DNA from: Actinomycetes bacterium
Lineage (GTDB): Bacteria; Actinomycetota; Acidimicrobiia; Acidimicrobiales; Ilumatobacteraceae
Reading direction: 5' to 3'
Assembly (NCBI GenBank): GCA_014190235.1
Contig: BJGC01000014.1
Coordinates: 1 to 53,048 of the forward strand
DNA: 53,048 nucleotides
In this document: positions 19,879 through 28,536 of the stretch, piece after piece
How the letters are laid out: the number at the start of each line of letters is the position of its first letter
How positions within the stretch are numbered: position 1 is the first letter of the stretch
Made by a program: the position numbers and the translations under genes
The notes under the pieces: model-generated
The model's input: the letters and a program-made list of their open reading frames with translations, nothing else
What the model was told of the DNA's origin: nothing
Database searches by the model: none

Positions 19879-20702
19879 GCACAACAACTCAAAAGATGCT
19901 GCCTCTTGAACCACCGTCAGTTGGTGGATCTCTCTTTGCTAGTTCCAACATGCTCACTCTTCGAGCCATACGCGCAATTCAACGTGTCCCTGCAACATTT
20001 CTTCCAACACTTGCCATGCCAATTTTTCAGGCAGTCGCTTTTGCCGGTACATATTTTGCCATCACAAAGATTCCCGGCTTCCCTACTGATCGATCCATCA
20101 ACTGGTTTCTTTCGCTCTCTGGATGCATGGGTGGAGCCTTTAGCGGTCTTGGACTAGGTTTCTCGGCGATCCGAGATATTGAGAGCGGTTTCATGGATCG
20201 CCTCCGCATGGCACCAACACCGCGCATTGCGTTACTGCTTGGTCCACTCTTGAGTTCTCTTGTTCGAACCTTTGTCGTTCTCACGACGGTATTGGGAGTC
20301 GGATATCTCTTTGGTGCTCGCCCCACGCAAGGGGTTTTTGGAATTTTGATGTTTTATTTGGCTGGATTTGGCTTAGCCATCGTGGCCACCGGCTGGGGTT
20401 TAGGACTTGCCTATCGATTTCGAGACATGCGCGGAGCAGCACTGATGCAACTCACTTTGTTTCTGGTTTTGTTTACCTCAAGTGCTCAAGCTCCCATGTC
20501 CATGATGCAGGGCTGGTTACTGCACGTTGCCCGAGTGAACCCGGCTACCAATATTTTGCGCTTATCTAGGCAGGGCTTCCTCAACCCACCAGTGGGTGGA
20601 GTGACTTGGGAAAATACTTGGGGTGGTTTGCTGGCAATCGTGGTGCTTGGCACTCTCACGATGTGGTTTGCCTATACGGGATTGCGCAAGTTAGACGATT
20701 AA
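19875..20702 (+). CDS. ABC-2 type transporter permease (DrrB-like), second
   Basis: 275 residues. It carries the same loop pattern DIESGFMDRLRMAPTPR as the first permease and a similar six-segment layout, so the exporter is probably a heterodimer with two copies of the ATPase. It is translationally coupled to the first permease. It is the last gene before the structured leader of coxS. Confidence 0.9.
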   Translation: MSTTTQKMLPLEPPSVGGSLFASSNMLTLRAIRAIQRVPATFLPTLAMPIFQAVAFAGTYFAITKIPGFPTDRSINWFLSLSGCMGGAFSGLGLGFSAIRDIESGFMDRLRMAPTPRIALLLGPLLSSLVRTFVVLTTVLGVGYLFGARPTQGVFGILMFYLAGFGLAIVATGWGLGLAYRFRDMRGAALMQLTLFLVLFTSSAQAPMSMMQGWLLHVARVNPATNILRLSRQGFLNPPVGGVTWENTWGGLLAIVVLGTLTMWFAYTGLRKLDD

Positions 20703-20714
20703 CACACAAGAATT

Positions 20715-20771
20715 GAGCCTGTATTGTGCTTCGCTTTGGAGAAAGGCGACCTCAGGCTCTACTTTGTAGAG
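20715..20771 (+). promoter_or_regulatory. candidate structured leader of coxS-coxM with two competing hairpins
   Basis: An outer stem GAGCCTG (20715-20721) pairs with CAGGCTC (20753-20759) and encloses an inner hairpin TCGCTTT (20731-20737), loop GGAG, AAAGGCGA (20742-20749, one bulge). A second hairpin CTCTAC-TTT-GTAGAG (20757-20771) shares bases 20757-20759 with the outer stem, so both cannot fully form together. A GAGGGGGG ribosome site follows at 20780-20787. It could be a cis-acting RNA or, since TATTGT lies at 20722-20727, partly an operator. Confidence 0.4.
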
Positions 20772-20790
20772 GAAGCCGCGAGGGGGGAAC

Positions 20791-21249
20791 GTGAAAATCA
20801 AAATCACTGTCAATGGTACCGACACACAGGGGGACGTGGAGCCACGCACCCTGTTGGTGAACTATGTACGCGAACATTTAGGCCTCACGGCTACCAATAT
20901 TGGTTGCGATACCTCAAGTTGTGGTGCATGCACGGTGCATCTCAACGGAGAGTCCGTCAAGAGTTGCACTATCTTGGCAGTGCAAGCCGATGGCACAAGT
21001 GTCACAACGGTTGAGGGTCTTGCCACCAACGGCGTCATGCATCCGATGCAAGAAGCATTCATGCAAAATCACGGACTCCAGTGCGGATACTGCACCCCCG
21101 GAATGGTGATGGCTGCGATCAGTCTCCTCAAAGAAAATGCAAACCCCACCGAACAAGAAGTCCGCGTTGGCCTCGAGGGAAACCTCTGCCGTTGCACCGG
21201 ATACCACAACATTGTCCAGTCGGTGCTTGCATGCGCCGGCAAGAAGTAA
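20791..21249 (+). CDS. coxS: molybdenum hydroxylase small [2Fe-2S] subunit
   Basis: 152 residues from a GTG preceded by a purine-rich ribosome site. Two iron-sulfur domains are present: the plant-ferredoxin-type cluster motif GCDTSSCGACTV with a later KSC, and the C-terminal helical cluster CGYCTPG with CRCTGYHNIV. All eight expected cysteines are there. It passes electrons from the Mo centre of CoxL to the FAD of CoxM. coxM follows after 26 bp. The upstream 88 bp contain paired hairpins. Confidence 0.96.
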   Translation: MKIKITVNGTDTQGDVEPRTLLVNYVREHLGLTATNIGCDTSSCGACTVHLNGESVKSCTILAVQADGTSVTTVEGLATNGVMHPMQEAFMQNHGLQCGYCTPGMVMAAISLLKENANPTEQEVRVGLEGNLCRCTGYHNIVQSVLACAGKK

Positions 21250-21275
21250 TCCCAGAACTCTGACGGAGGAACCAC

Positions 21276-22100
21276 GTGATACCTGCACCCTTTGATTACA
21301 AACGCGCATCGTCTGCGGCTGAAGCAATCAGCCTGATCAGCGAATACGGCGATGATGCAAAATTTCTTGCCGGCGGACACAGCCTCTTGCCGCTCATGAA
21401 GTTGCGCCTTGCCTCACCAGCAGTACTGATTGACATTGCTCGCATCACGGACTTGTCATACATCAAAGATGCCGGAGACCACATTGCCATTGGTGCGCTC
21501 ACGCGTCACCATGATGTTGAATACTCAAGTGTTCTCAAACAGCATGCTCCACTCTTGGCACATGCGGCTGGTTTTGTTGGTGACCCTCAGATTCGTCACC
21601 GCGGAACAATCGGCGGGTCAATTGCTCACGCTGATCCTGCAAGTGACTTGCCCGCCACCACATTGGCACTCGGTGCAACGTATGTGGTTCAGGGGCCAAA
21701 CGGAACCCGCGAGATTGCTGCGAGCAACTTCTACAAAGGTTTCCTTGAGTCCGACTTAGCCGCTGACGAAATGCTCACAGAGATTCGTGTTCCAAAAATG
21801 AACGGCGCTGGATGGAGTTTTCAAAAATTCAATCGTCGCGCACAAGACTGGGCTATCGTTGGTGTCGCTGCGTGGCGCCGCGGATCAGAGTCTGGCGTTG
21901 CACTCGTCAACATGGACAACACACCAGTCCTAGCAACAAGCGTCAGTGCGGCTCTTGCATCAGGTGGCTCTATCGCTGATGCTTCTCAGAAGGCTGCGAC
22001 TGAAGCGCATCCATCGGGCGACAACAATGCCACTGCTGAGTACCGCACTCATTTGGCAAAAGTACTCGTGCGTCGCGCGCTTGAGACTGCCTCTGCCTAA
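21276..22100 (+). CDS. coxM: molybdenum hydroxylase medium FAD subunit
   Basis: 274 residues from a GTG with a GGAGGA ribosome site. FAD-binding motifs AGGHSLLP near residue 30 and TIGGSIAHADPASD near residue 110 are intact, as in CO dehydrogenase medium subunits. It accepts electrons from CoxS and passes them on to a quinone or other acceptor. The end overlaps the possible TTG start of the next gene by 20 bp. Confidence 0.95.
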   Translation: MIPAPFDYKRASSAAEAISLISEYGDDAKFLAGGHSLLPLMKLRLASPAVLIDIARITDLSYIKDAGDHIAIGALTRHHDVEYSSVLKQHAPLLAHAAGFVGDPQIRHRGTIGGSIAHADPASDLPATTLALGATYVVQGPNGTREIAASNFYKGFLESDLAADEMLTEIRVPKMNGAGWSFQKFNRRAQDWAIVGVAAWRRGSESGVALVNMDNTPVLATSVSAALASGGSIADASQKAATEAHPSGDNNATAEYRTHLAKVLVRRALETASA

Positions 22101-23046
22101 CCCCTTAGCACTACTAGCACCACTGCGGCGCAACTTCTCGTCGGCCGCTGCTCGTCGGATTGCACTCATTGCATATGCAGTTATTTTTGTGTGGAGTGCA
22201 CGCCGCAACGGAATCCCCGTTGACCGCTCTGCGGTCATGGTCTGGATCTTGGTCGCATTTATCTGTGGGTCTATCGGCAAATCGCGTTCTGCGCAATGGA
22301 GAATGATCCTCGACTGGTCCATTATCGTCGCGCTCTATTTTGCTTACGACTACAGCCGCGGTACCGCAGACCAATTAGGCATGCCAGTACATTTTACTGG
22401 TCCTCGAAACCTTGACCGAATACTATTTTTTGGGACCGACCCGAACGTCTGGATGCAGAAACATTTCTATGAACCAACATCTGTTCGGTGGTATGACGTA
22501 GCCGGATCGCTCATTTACATGACGCATTTTATTTTTCCGGTTGCACCACTTGTCATACTTTGGTTGCGCGATCGCCGCGAGTGGTTGATGTATGTGCGCA
22601 GACTGAGCCTGATCATGAGCATTGGAGTTATTTGTTTTATCTTGTATCCAGCAGCACCGCCGTGGATGGCTGCTAAAAATGGATACACCGAACCACTCTC
22701 GCGTATCACTGGCCGCGGATGGAATCACATACACATGCACACGGTGTCAAAAGTGTGGGACCGCGGGGCTGCGGTTCTCAATGGAGTCGCTGCGATGCCA
22801 TCGCTCCATGCAGCCTTCAGTCTGTTTGTCACAATCTGGGTCGTGCGAAATCGCGCACGATGGATTCAGATAGTCAGTGCATTGTTCCCGCTTGCAATGT
22901 GCGCCACTCTGACATACTTTGCCGAACATTGGGTTGTCGACTGCATCTTTGGATGGTTGCTAGTGGTGTTGGCGTGGCGAATCTGCAACAGATGGGAACA
23001 GCGCATTGCTGCGAATACCACTACGAACGAAACTGAAGTGCAGTGA
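22081..23046 (+). CDS. PAP2-superfamily membrane protein
   Basis: About 321 residues if it starts at the TTG at 22081; the next usable start would fall inside the first membrane segment. Five to six hydrophobic segments are visible. The phosphatase signature appears as MPSLHAAFS followed by HWVVDCIFG, the C2 and C3 motifs of PAP2 and of inositol-phosphoceramide-synthase-like enzymes. A role in lipid phosphate or phospholipid head-group exchange in the plasma membrane is plausible. Its overlap with coxM may reflect coupling only. It converges with the SDR gene (5 bp gap). Confidence 0.78.
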   Translation: MRLPLPNPLALLAPLRRNFSSAAARRIALIAYAVIFVWSARRNGIPVDRSAVMVWILVAFICGSIGKSRSAQWRMILDWSIIVALYFAYDYSRGTADQLGMPVHFTGPRNLDRILFFGTDPNVWMQKHFYEPTSVRWYDVAGSLIYMTHFIFPVAPLVILWLRDRREWLMYVRRLSLIMSIGVICFILYPAAPPWMAAKNGYTEPLSRITGRGWNHIHMHTVSKVWDRGAAVLNGVAAMPSLHAAFSLFVTIWVVRNRARWIQIVSALFPLAMCATLTYFAEHWVVDCIFGWLLVVLAWRICNRWEQRIAANTTTNETEVQ

Positions 23047-23051
23047 GCGCG

Positions 23052-23798
23052 CTATAACAATCCGGCATACGAGCCACCGTCAATATGAAGTTGTACGCCA
23101 GTAATGAACTTGGCATGTTCACTGCATAAGAACGCTGTCACTTCTCCAAAGTCGGCAGGATCCCCCATGACTCCAGCCGGAATCCCCAACGCTGCTCCGT
23201 CAGCATTCGCACCGTACAACTGAGCAACTCGATCGGTTGAATGGATACCTGGTTGTATCGAATTCACCGTCACGCCATCACAGGCAATTTCTCGTGCCAA
23301 AGTTTTAAGAAAACCTGTCACACCGGCTCGAGCCGTGTTAGACAAAATTAAACTGGGAATCGGCTGACGCACGGCCACTGAGGTGATAGCAGCAATGCGT
23401 CCCCATTTGCGTTCGCGCATTGCTGGCACGGCGGCATGGCACATTGCCACCACAGACAATAAATTTTTTTCGAGCGCACCGATGTACTCATCTTCAGGCG
23501 TTGATGCAAATGTTCCAGCAGGTGGTCCACCTCCGTTGGCGATCAAAATATCAACGGAGCCCAACTCGGAGATTGCCTGTTCAACAAATTGGCGACCGCC
23601 TGCGGCGGTTGAGACATCACAGACAAATCCAATCGCCCCATGTCCAATCGCTGCCACTGCTGCATCGACTCTGCCTTGCTCGCGCGAGCAAATCGCCACA
23701 CGCACCCCTGCGCTTGCGAGCGAGCGAGCGGTGGCAAGCCCAAGTCCTGTTGACGCTGCAGCAACGGCTGCTGTTTTTCCACTAATTCCATAATCCAT
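23052..23798 (-). CDS. atypical short-chain dehydrogenase/reductase
   Basis: 248 residues from the ATG at 23798 (a GTG 18 nt upstream is less likely). A Rossmann fold is clear, but the glycine motif reads AAASTGLGLATA instead of TGxxxGxG. Where SDRs have the catalytic YxxxK, this protein has SNTARAGV, so both Tyr and Lys are missing. A known subgroup of beta-ketoacyl-reductase-like SDRs shares this. Activity and substrate are unknown. A TACAGT element 7 nt before the ATG supports the start and a leaderless mRNA. Confidence 0.85.
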   Translation of the reverse strand: MDYGISGKTAAVAAASTGLGLATARSLASAGVRVAICSREQGRVDAAVAAIGHGAIGFVCDVSTAAGGRQFVEQAISELGSVDILIANGGGPPAGTFASTPEDEYIGALEKNLLSVVAMCHAAVPAMRERKWGRIAAITSVAVRQPIPSLILSNTARAGVTGFLKTLAREIACDGVTVNSIQPGIHSTDRVAQLYGANADGAALGIPAGVMGDPADFGEVTAFLCSEHAKFITGVQLHIDGGSYAGLL

Positions 23799-23805
23799 TC
23801 TTAAG

Positions 23806-23811
23806 ACTGTA
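23806..23811 (-). promoter_or_regulatory. probable -10 element of the SDR gene
   Basis: TACAGT on the minus strand with 7 nt to the ATG at 23798. It places the transcription start at the start codon. Confidence 0.5.
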
Positions 23812-23876
23812 GTCACATGCTCAATATCTCAGTCACAGGTGCGCTATCGTGATTAGAGAAGAGGCGGTGATTTTCA

Positions 23877-25298
23877 ATGGATGAGCGAACGGTGGACGAG
23901 CGCCACCTAGACGCGATAGCCGATGCCGATCCGTATCCGTATTGGTACGAAGACGTAGACGAACCCGATTCCAATCCCACATTGGTGCGCACTGAAAATT
24001 GCGATTTATGCATTATTGGTGGTGGCTATACGGGGCTCTGGACTGCAATTATTTCTAAAGAGCGCGATCCGTCTCGTGATGTTGTATTGATTGATGCTCA
24101 CGAAGTTGGTTCAGCAGCAAGTGGTCGCAACGGCGGATTTATGGATGCCAGCCTCACTCACGGTATTGCCAATGCGCAAGAACGGTTCCCTGATGAGATC
24201 GCAATTCTTGAAGACCTTGGACTTCACAACATGAACGAGATCGAGGCTGCGATCAAGCGATACGACATTGACTGTGACTACGAAAGAACTGGAGCGATCG
24301 ATGTCGCCACGACTGCTCACCCCCATTCATATAACGAAGAGTTAAGAGAGGACTACCGCCAGCTTCGCCAACTTGGACAAAATGTTGAAATACTCAACAA
24401 AGAAGCAATGTTGGAACAGGTGAATTCTCCGCTCTACACCGGTGGTTTGTGGCACAAGGACCGTGTCGCGCTCGTCGATCCTGCACGATTGGTTTGGGGC
24501 CTGAAGGCAGCAGCCCAAACACTTGGCGTTCGCATCTACGAAGACACCAAGGCACTATCAGTCGAACGCGATGGTGTGGGAGTGCTGATCACAACTCCAC
24601 TCGGAAAAGTGAGGGCTGCAAAAGTTGCTCTCGCAACAAACGCATTTAATCCGTTACTGCGACGCCTGCGTCACTACATCGCCCCTGTCTATGACTACTG
24701 CATGGTCACAGAACCACTGACCCCATCACAACTTGCAAGCATCGGATGGAAAAATCGTCAAGGGCTTTCTGATATTCCAAATCAGTTCCATTACTACCGG
24801 CTAACTGAAGACAATCGCATTCTCTGGGGCGGATATGACGCCATGTATTTCTTTGGCGGAAAAGTACGAACTGAACTTGAGTCACGACCCGAGACATGGG
24901 CAAAACTGTCCCGTCATTTCTTTGAAACGTTTCCACAACTCGAAGATGTTCGCTTCTCGCACGCATGGGGTGGCGCGATTGATACATCAAGTCGCTATTG
25001 CGTTTTTTGGGGACGAGCAATGGGAGGTCGCGTCTCATACGCGCTCGGATACACCGGACTTGGCGTCGCATCGTCGCGCTTTGGAGCCGAAGTCATGTTG
25101 GATCTGCTTGAAGGGCGCCGCACTCGGGCAACGGCAACAAAATTCGTCAAAGAAAAACCTCTGCCGTTTCCGCCAGAGCCATTTCGATTCATTGGGATCC
25201 AAGCAACCCGTTGGTCCTTGAATCGCGAAGACAATACCGGAAATCGTAATCTGTGGCTTCGTTCGCTGGATCGCTTTGGGTTGGGCTTTGATTCCTAG
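23877..25298 (+). CDS. FAD-dependent amine oxidoreductase (DAO family, PuuB/OrdL-like)
   Basis: 473 residues. The FAD-binding Rossmann motif CIIGGGYTGLWTA starts near residue 45, and a substrate domain of the D-amino-acid-oxidase type follows with HAWGGAIDTSSRY and GYTGLGVASS near the C terminus. The closest recalled relatives are gamma-glutamylputrescine and related secondary amine oxidases, but the substrate is uncertain. An acidic N-terminal extension of about 40 residues precedes the fold. A purine-rich GAGGCGG site lies 8 nt before the ATG, so this gene seems to have a conventional leader. Confidence 0.85.
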   Translation: MDERTVDERHLDAIADADPYPYWYEDVDEPDSNPTLVRTENCDLCIIGGGYTGLWTAIISKERDPSRDVVLIDAHEVGSAASGRNGGFMDASLTHGIANAQERFPDEIAILEDLGLHNMNEIEAAIKRYDIDCDYERTGAIDVATTAHPHSYNEELREDYRQLRQLGQNVEILNKEAMLEQVNSPLYTGGLWHKDRVALVDPARLVWGLKAAAQTLGVRIYEDTKALSVERDGVGVLITTPLGKVRAAKVALATNAFNPLLRRLRHYIAPVYDYCMVTEPLTPSQLASIGWKNRQGLSDIPNQFHYYRLTEDNRILWGGYDAMYFFGGKVRTELESRPETWAKLSRHFFETFPQLEDVRFSHAWGGAIDTSSRYCVFWGRAMGGRVSYALGYTGLGVASSRFGAEVMLDLLEGRRTRATATKFVKEKPLPFPPEPFRFIGIQATRWSLNREDNTGNRNLWLRSLDRFGLGFDS

Positions 25299-25340
25299 CC
25301 AGCATCTGTTCGCACTTAGACATTGCTCATCGTGGCGACC

Positions 25341-25346
25341 TACGCT
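25341..25346 (+). promoter_or_regulatory. probable -10 element of the moxR/coxD gene
   Basis: TACGCT, 7 nt before the ATG. No Shine-Dalgarno sequence is visible between. The same hexamer precedes queF. Confidence 0.5.
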
Positions 25347-25353
25347 GTAGTCA

Positions 25354-26277
25354 ATGCTTGCTAGAGAACTCACCACGGCTGATGTCCGCTCAGGACTCGC
25401 CACACACGGGTATCTCACCGACGATGGCCTTGCCACTTCGGTGTTGCTCGCTCTTTCGTTGCAACGACCACTCTTGCTTGAAGGCGAAGCAGGTGTCGGA
25501 AAAACTGAACTAGCCAAAACGATTGCCCGCTGGCGTGGTGCAGATTTGATTCGACTGCAATGTTACGAAGGTATTGATGCATCGCAAGCCGTGTATGACT
25601 GGGACTACTCACGTCAGTTGTTGCACTTGCGTGCAGCAGAAGCAAGTGGTGAGGCACGGGCATCCGGAACAGATGCTCTTGAGGGTCAACTCTACAGCGA
25701 GCGCTTTTTACTCAAGCGCGCACTATTGCGCGCCATCGACAACACATCCACGACTCCTCCTGTTTTATTAATTGACGAAATCGATCGCGCAGATGATGAG
25801 TTTGAGGCGTACTTACTCGAGATCCTCTCAGATTTTCAAGTCACGGTTCCGGAACTCGGAACATTTACTGCCACCACGCCACCTATTGTGATCCTGACAT
25901 CAAATCGCACCCGTGATGTGCACGATGCACTCAAGCGACGCTGTCTATATCACTGGGTAGAACATCCCACGTTTGATCGTGAAGTCAGCATTGTGCAGGC
26001 CCGTGTCCCTGATGTTTCTTTGGTTCTTGCCCGTCAAGTAGCCGGCGCCGTTGAGAGTTTGCGTTCACTCAATATGTACAAACCACCTGGCGTAGCAGAG
26101 ACCATTGATTGGGCAACAGCACTTGGCAGACTCGGCACAACTCAACTTGATGAATCGATTATTGAGGCAACACTTGGGACAGTTCTGAAATACCGAGAAG
26201 ATCATGATCGGGTGCGTGAATACGGAATCTCGACAATTGTTCAAGCCGCGTTTGATCGTGGCTTACTTCACGGATAG
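25354..26277 (+). CDS. coxD: MoxR/CoxD-type AAA+ ATPase
   Basis: 307 residues. Walker A is GEAGVGKTEL near residue 47, Walker B is VLLIDEIDRAD, and sensor 1 is ILTSNRTRD. CoxD proteins are MoxR-family ATPases that, with the VWA protein CoxE, act as chaperones in the final assembly of the CO dehydrogenase active site. coxE follows after 8 bp. The start is supported by a TACGCT hexamer. Symbol is by analogy, since the enzyme served here is form II. Confidence 0.88.
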   Translation: MLARELTTADVRSGLATHGYLTDDGLATSVLLALSLQRPLLLEGEAGVGKTELAKTIARWRGADLIRLQCYEGIDASQAVYDWDYSRQLLHLRAAEASGEARASGTDALEGQLYSERFLLKRALLRAIDNTSTTPPVLLIDEIDRADDEFEAYLLEILSDFQVTVPELGTFTATTPPIVILTSNRTRDVHDALKRRCLYHWVEHPTFDREVSIVQARVPDVSLVLARQVAGAVESLRSLNMYKPPGVAETIDWATALGRLGTTQLDESIIEATLGTVLKYREDHDRVREYGISTIVQAAFDRGLLHG

Positions 26278-26285
26278 ATCCCGGC

Positions 26286-27407
26286 ATGCAGTCAGCAACC
26301 GTCGTCGAGGCAGATCGACTTGCAGTTGGATTTGCCCGCGTTTTGCGAGGCGTCGGAATCTCATCTCCCCTCGACTCAGTGCTGACTTTTGTGCAGGCCC
26401 TGGGAGTTGTTGGGATGAACGACAAAGACTCTGTGTATTGGGCAGCACGCAGCACATTGGTGCGCCGACCAGAAGATTTACCGCTCTTTGATAAAGCCTT
26501 CCGAGTTTTTTGGCAACAACGCGAGTCTCCAGAATTCGTTCAAGAAACTGCATTACCTTTTACTATTGCAACTGATGATGATTCGCCAAATCTAAACGAC
26601 GGTCAATCTGGTGCATCTGATGATCCGCTTATCACGCTTCGATTCTCTGCAGTCGAAACTCTCCGTGAAAAAGATTTTGCGACATACACCGATGATGAGA
26701 TGCATCTTGCACATCAACTGATGTCACAGTTACGCCTTGCGGGTCCACCACGCCAATCTTTGCGCGGAGTGAAATCAAAACGACGCGGAATGCGTCCCGA
26801 TCTGCGTCGCACGATTCGTGCATCTTTTGCTGCTGGAGGCGAACCCGTCGAACGCCGATGGCTCGAACCTGGTCAACGCTCTCGACGATTAGTGCTCTTG
26901 CTCGACGTCAGCGGTTCGATGGAGCCGTACGCTCGGGCATTGGTGCGCTTTGTGCACGCAGCAGTCGCTGGCAGACAACGTGTTGAGGCTTTTACTCTTG
27001 GCACACGTCTGACTCGCATCACCCGCGAACTCACATCTCGAGATCCTGATCGGGCCCTCCTCTTGGCCAGTTCCCGGGTGCAGGACTGGAGTGGCGGAAC
27101 TCGTTTAGGCGACACCCTGCGCCAATTCAACGACCGTTGGGGGGTGCGCGGCATGGCTCGTGGCGCAATTGTTGTCCTGCTTTCAGACGGCTGGGACCGT
27201 GGCGACCCCGAGATGTTGGCAGAGCAAATGGCTCGCCTGCACCGAGTCGCTTTTCGAGTGGTGTGGGTGAATCCGCTTAAAGTGACTCCTGGATACGCAC
27301 CCCTGGCGCGCGGAATGGCCGTGGCGTTGCCATACGTAGATGACTTTGTCGAGGGACACTCGGTGGAAGCACTCGAACAACTCACTAAAGTCATCAGTCG
27401 TGCGTGA
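26286..27407 (+). CDS. coxE: CoxE-like von Willebrand factor A domain protein
   Basis: 373 residues. An N-terminal helical region is followed by a VWA domain from about residue 200, with an intact metal-ion-dependent adhesion site DVSGSM. Partner of the CoxD-type ATPase in maturation of molybdenum hydroxylases, acting in the cytoplasm. Its last 8 bp overlap the start of the XdhC-like gene, so the maturation genes are translated together. Confidence 0.9.
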   Translation: MQSATVVEADRLAVGFARVLRGVGISSPLDSVLTFVQALGVVGMNDKDSVYWAARSTLVRRPEDLPLFDKAFRVFWQQRESPEFVQETALPFTIATDDDSPNLNDGQSGASDDPLITLRFSAVETLREKDFATYTDDEMHLAHQLMSQLRLAGPPRQSLRGVKSKRRGMRPDLRRTIRASFAAGGEPVERRWLEPGQRSRRLVLLLDVSGSMEPYARALVRFVHAAVAGRQRVEAFTLGTRLTRITRELTSRDPDRALLLASSRVQDWSGGTRLGDTLRQFNDRWGVRGMARGAIVVLLSDGWDRGDPEMLAEQMARLHRVAFRVVWVNPLKVTPGYAPLARGMAVALPYVDDFVEGHSVEALEQLTKVISRA

Positions 27408-27717
27408 ACTTCTTGGTGATATTGACCGCTGGAAATCCCAGGGTAAACGAGTTGCTCTCGCGCGAGTTGTTGACACAGAGGGCTCTGGGCCTCGTGAAAC
27501 AGGAGCGGCAATGGCCGTGAATGAAGATGGTGATGTCATTGGGTCAGTGAGCGGTGGTTGTGTAGAAAGTGCGGTAGTTGGCGAAGCACTCGCCATCTTG
27601 AACGGTGAACAATCAGCACGCGTCGTCACCTTTGGATACTCAGACAATGAAGCATTCGCCGTCGGATTGACATGCGGCGGCACGATTCATCTTTTTATTC
27701 AGCCACTTGAGTGGTAG
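27400..27717 (+). CDS. short XdhC/CoxI-type protein, N-terminal domain only
   Basis: 105 residues from the GTG overlapping the coxE stop. It consists of the XdhC_CoxI domain alone: VALARVVDTEGSGPRETGAAMAV, the conserved GSVSGGCVE, and a C-terminal CGGTIHLFI. XdhC proteins bind sulfurated Mo cofactor and hand it to the hydroxylase. The Rossmann domain that usually follows is absent here but present in the next gene, so the two may act as a pair. The open frame extends 60 nt further upstream without support. Confidence 0.88.
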   Translation: MRELLGDIDRWKSQGKRVALARVVDTEGSGPRETGAAMAVNEDGDVIGSVSGGCVESAVVGEALAILNGEQSARVVTFGYSDNEAFAVGLTCGGTIHLFIQPLEW

Positions 27718-27730
27718 TGACTCACTTGCC

Positions 27731-28531
27731 ATGACTGTCTACACCACCCTGGCTACACGCATCCGCGCCAATCAACCCGTTGCACTTGCCACTGTTATTG
27801 ACGGGCCACACGTTGGTTTGACACTGCTCATGAGCCCCGAAGGAATCCTTGGAGGAACACTTGGTGATGCCGAACTTGACAGAGTCGTAGCGCGTGATGC
27901 AGTTGGAGAGTTAGAAGCGGGTCGCACCAGTATTCGTCACTATGGTCCCCAAGGTGAATCAACACCAGAAGATCTTGTGGACACGCCAACCGTGCGTGTA
28001 TTTGTTGAAAGTTTTTCTCCCCCTCCTCGCATGTGGATCTTTGGCGCCGTTGATTTCACCGCTGCACTCGCCAAGGTCGCAAAAGTTTTGGGATACCACG
28101 TCACTGTTTGCGATGCGCGAGAAGTTTTTGCGACACGTCGTCGCTTTCCGATGGCTGATGATGTCATTGTCTCTTGGCCAACACCGCTCTTTGAAAAAGA
28201 AGGTCAAGTCCTGGGACCCCGTGATGCCGTATGCATACTCACCCACGACCCCAAGTTTGATGTGCCTGCTATTCAAGGTGCACTGCGTACATCGGTTGGA
28301 TATATCGGGGTCATGGGCAGTCGCAAGACACACGCCAAACGCCTCGAACGCCTGACCGAAGTCGGAGTCACTGATGCATCTGATCTTGCACGTCTGTTGT
28401 CGCCGATTGGTCTTGATCTTGGTGCACGAACACCAGAAGAGACTGCCATCGCAATCTGTGCCGAGATCATTGCTCGACGCACAGGACGTCTCGCTACGTC
28501 ACTGAGCGCAACGAACGGGCCAATTCACTAA
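27731..28531 (+). CDS. XdhC/CoxF family Mo-cofactor maturation protein
   Basis: 266 residues from the ATG at 27731; a TTG at 27707 would overlap the previous gene by 11 bp. The N-terminal XdhC_CoxI domain is degenerate (its GSVSGGCVE counterpart is GGTLGDAEL), followed by a Rossmann-like XdhC_C domain with MWIFGAVDFTAALAKVAK, AVCILTHDPKFD and GYIGVMGSRKTH. Probably a CoxF-like insertase for the sulfurated cofactor. Convergent with the NlpC gene (5 bp gap). Confidence 0.88.
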   Translation: MTVYTTLATRIRANQPVALATVIDGPHVGLTLLMSPEGILGGTLGDAELDRVVARDAVGELEAGRTSIRHYGPQGESTPEDLVDTPTVRVFVESFSPPPRMWIFGAVDFTAALAKVAKVLGYHVTVCDAREVFATRRRFPMADDVIVSWPTPLFEKEGQVLGPRDAVCILTHDPKFDVPAIQGALRTSVGYIGVMGSRKTHAKRLERLTEVGVTDASDLARLLSPIGLDLGARTPEETAIAICAEIIARRTGRLATSLSATNGPIH

Positions 28532-28536
28532 TTTTA

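Noticed and set aside
26873-27511. 212-residue minus-strand open frame opposite coxE
   Set aside because: Antisense to the VWA domain of coxE and Arg/Ser-rich, as expected from complemented codons.
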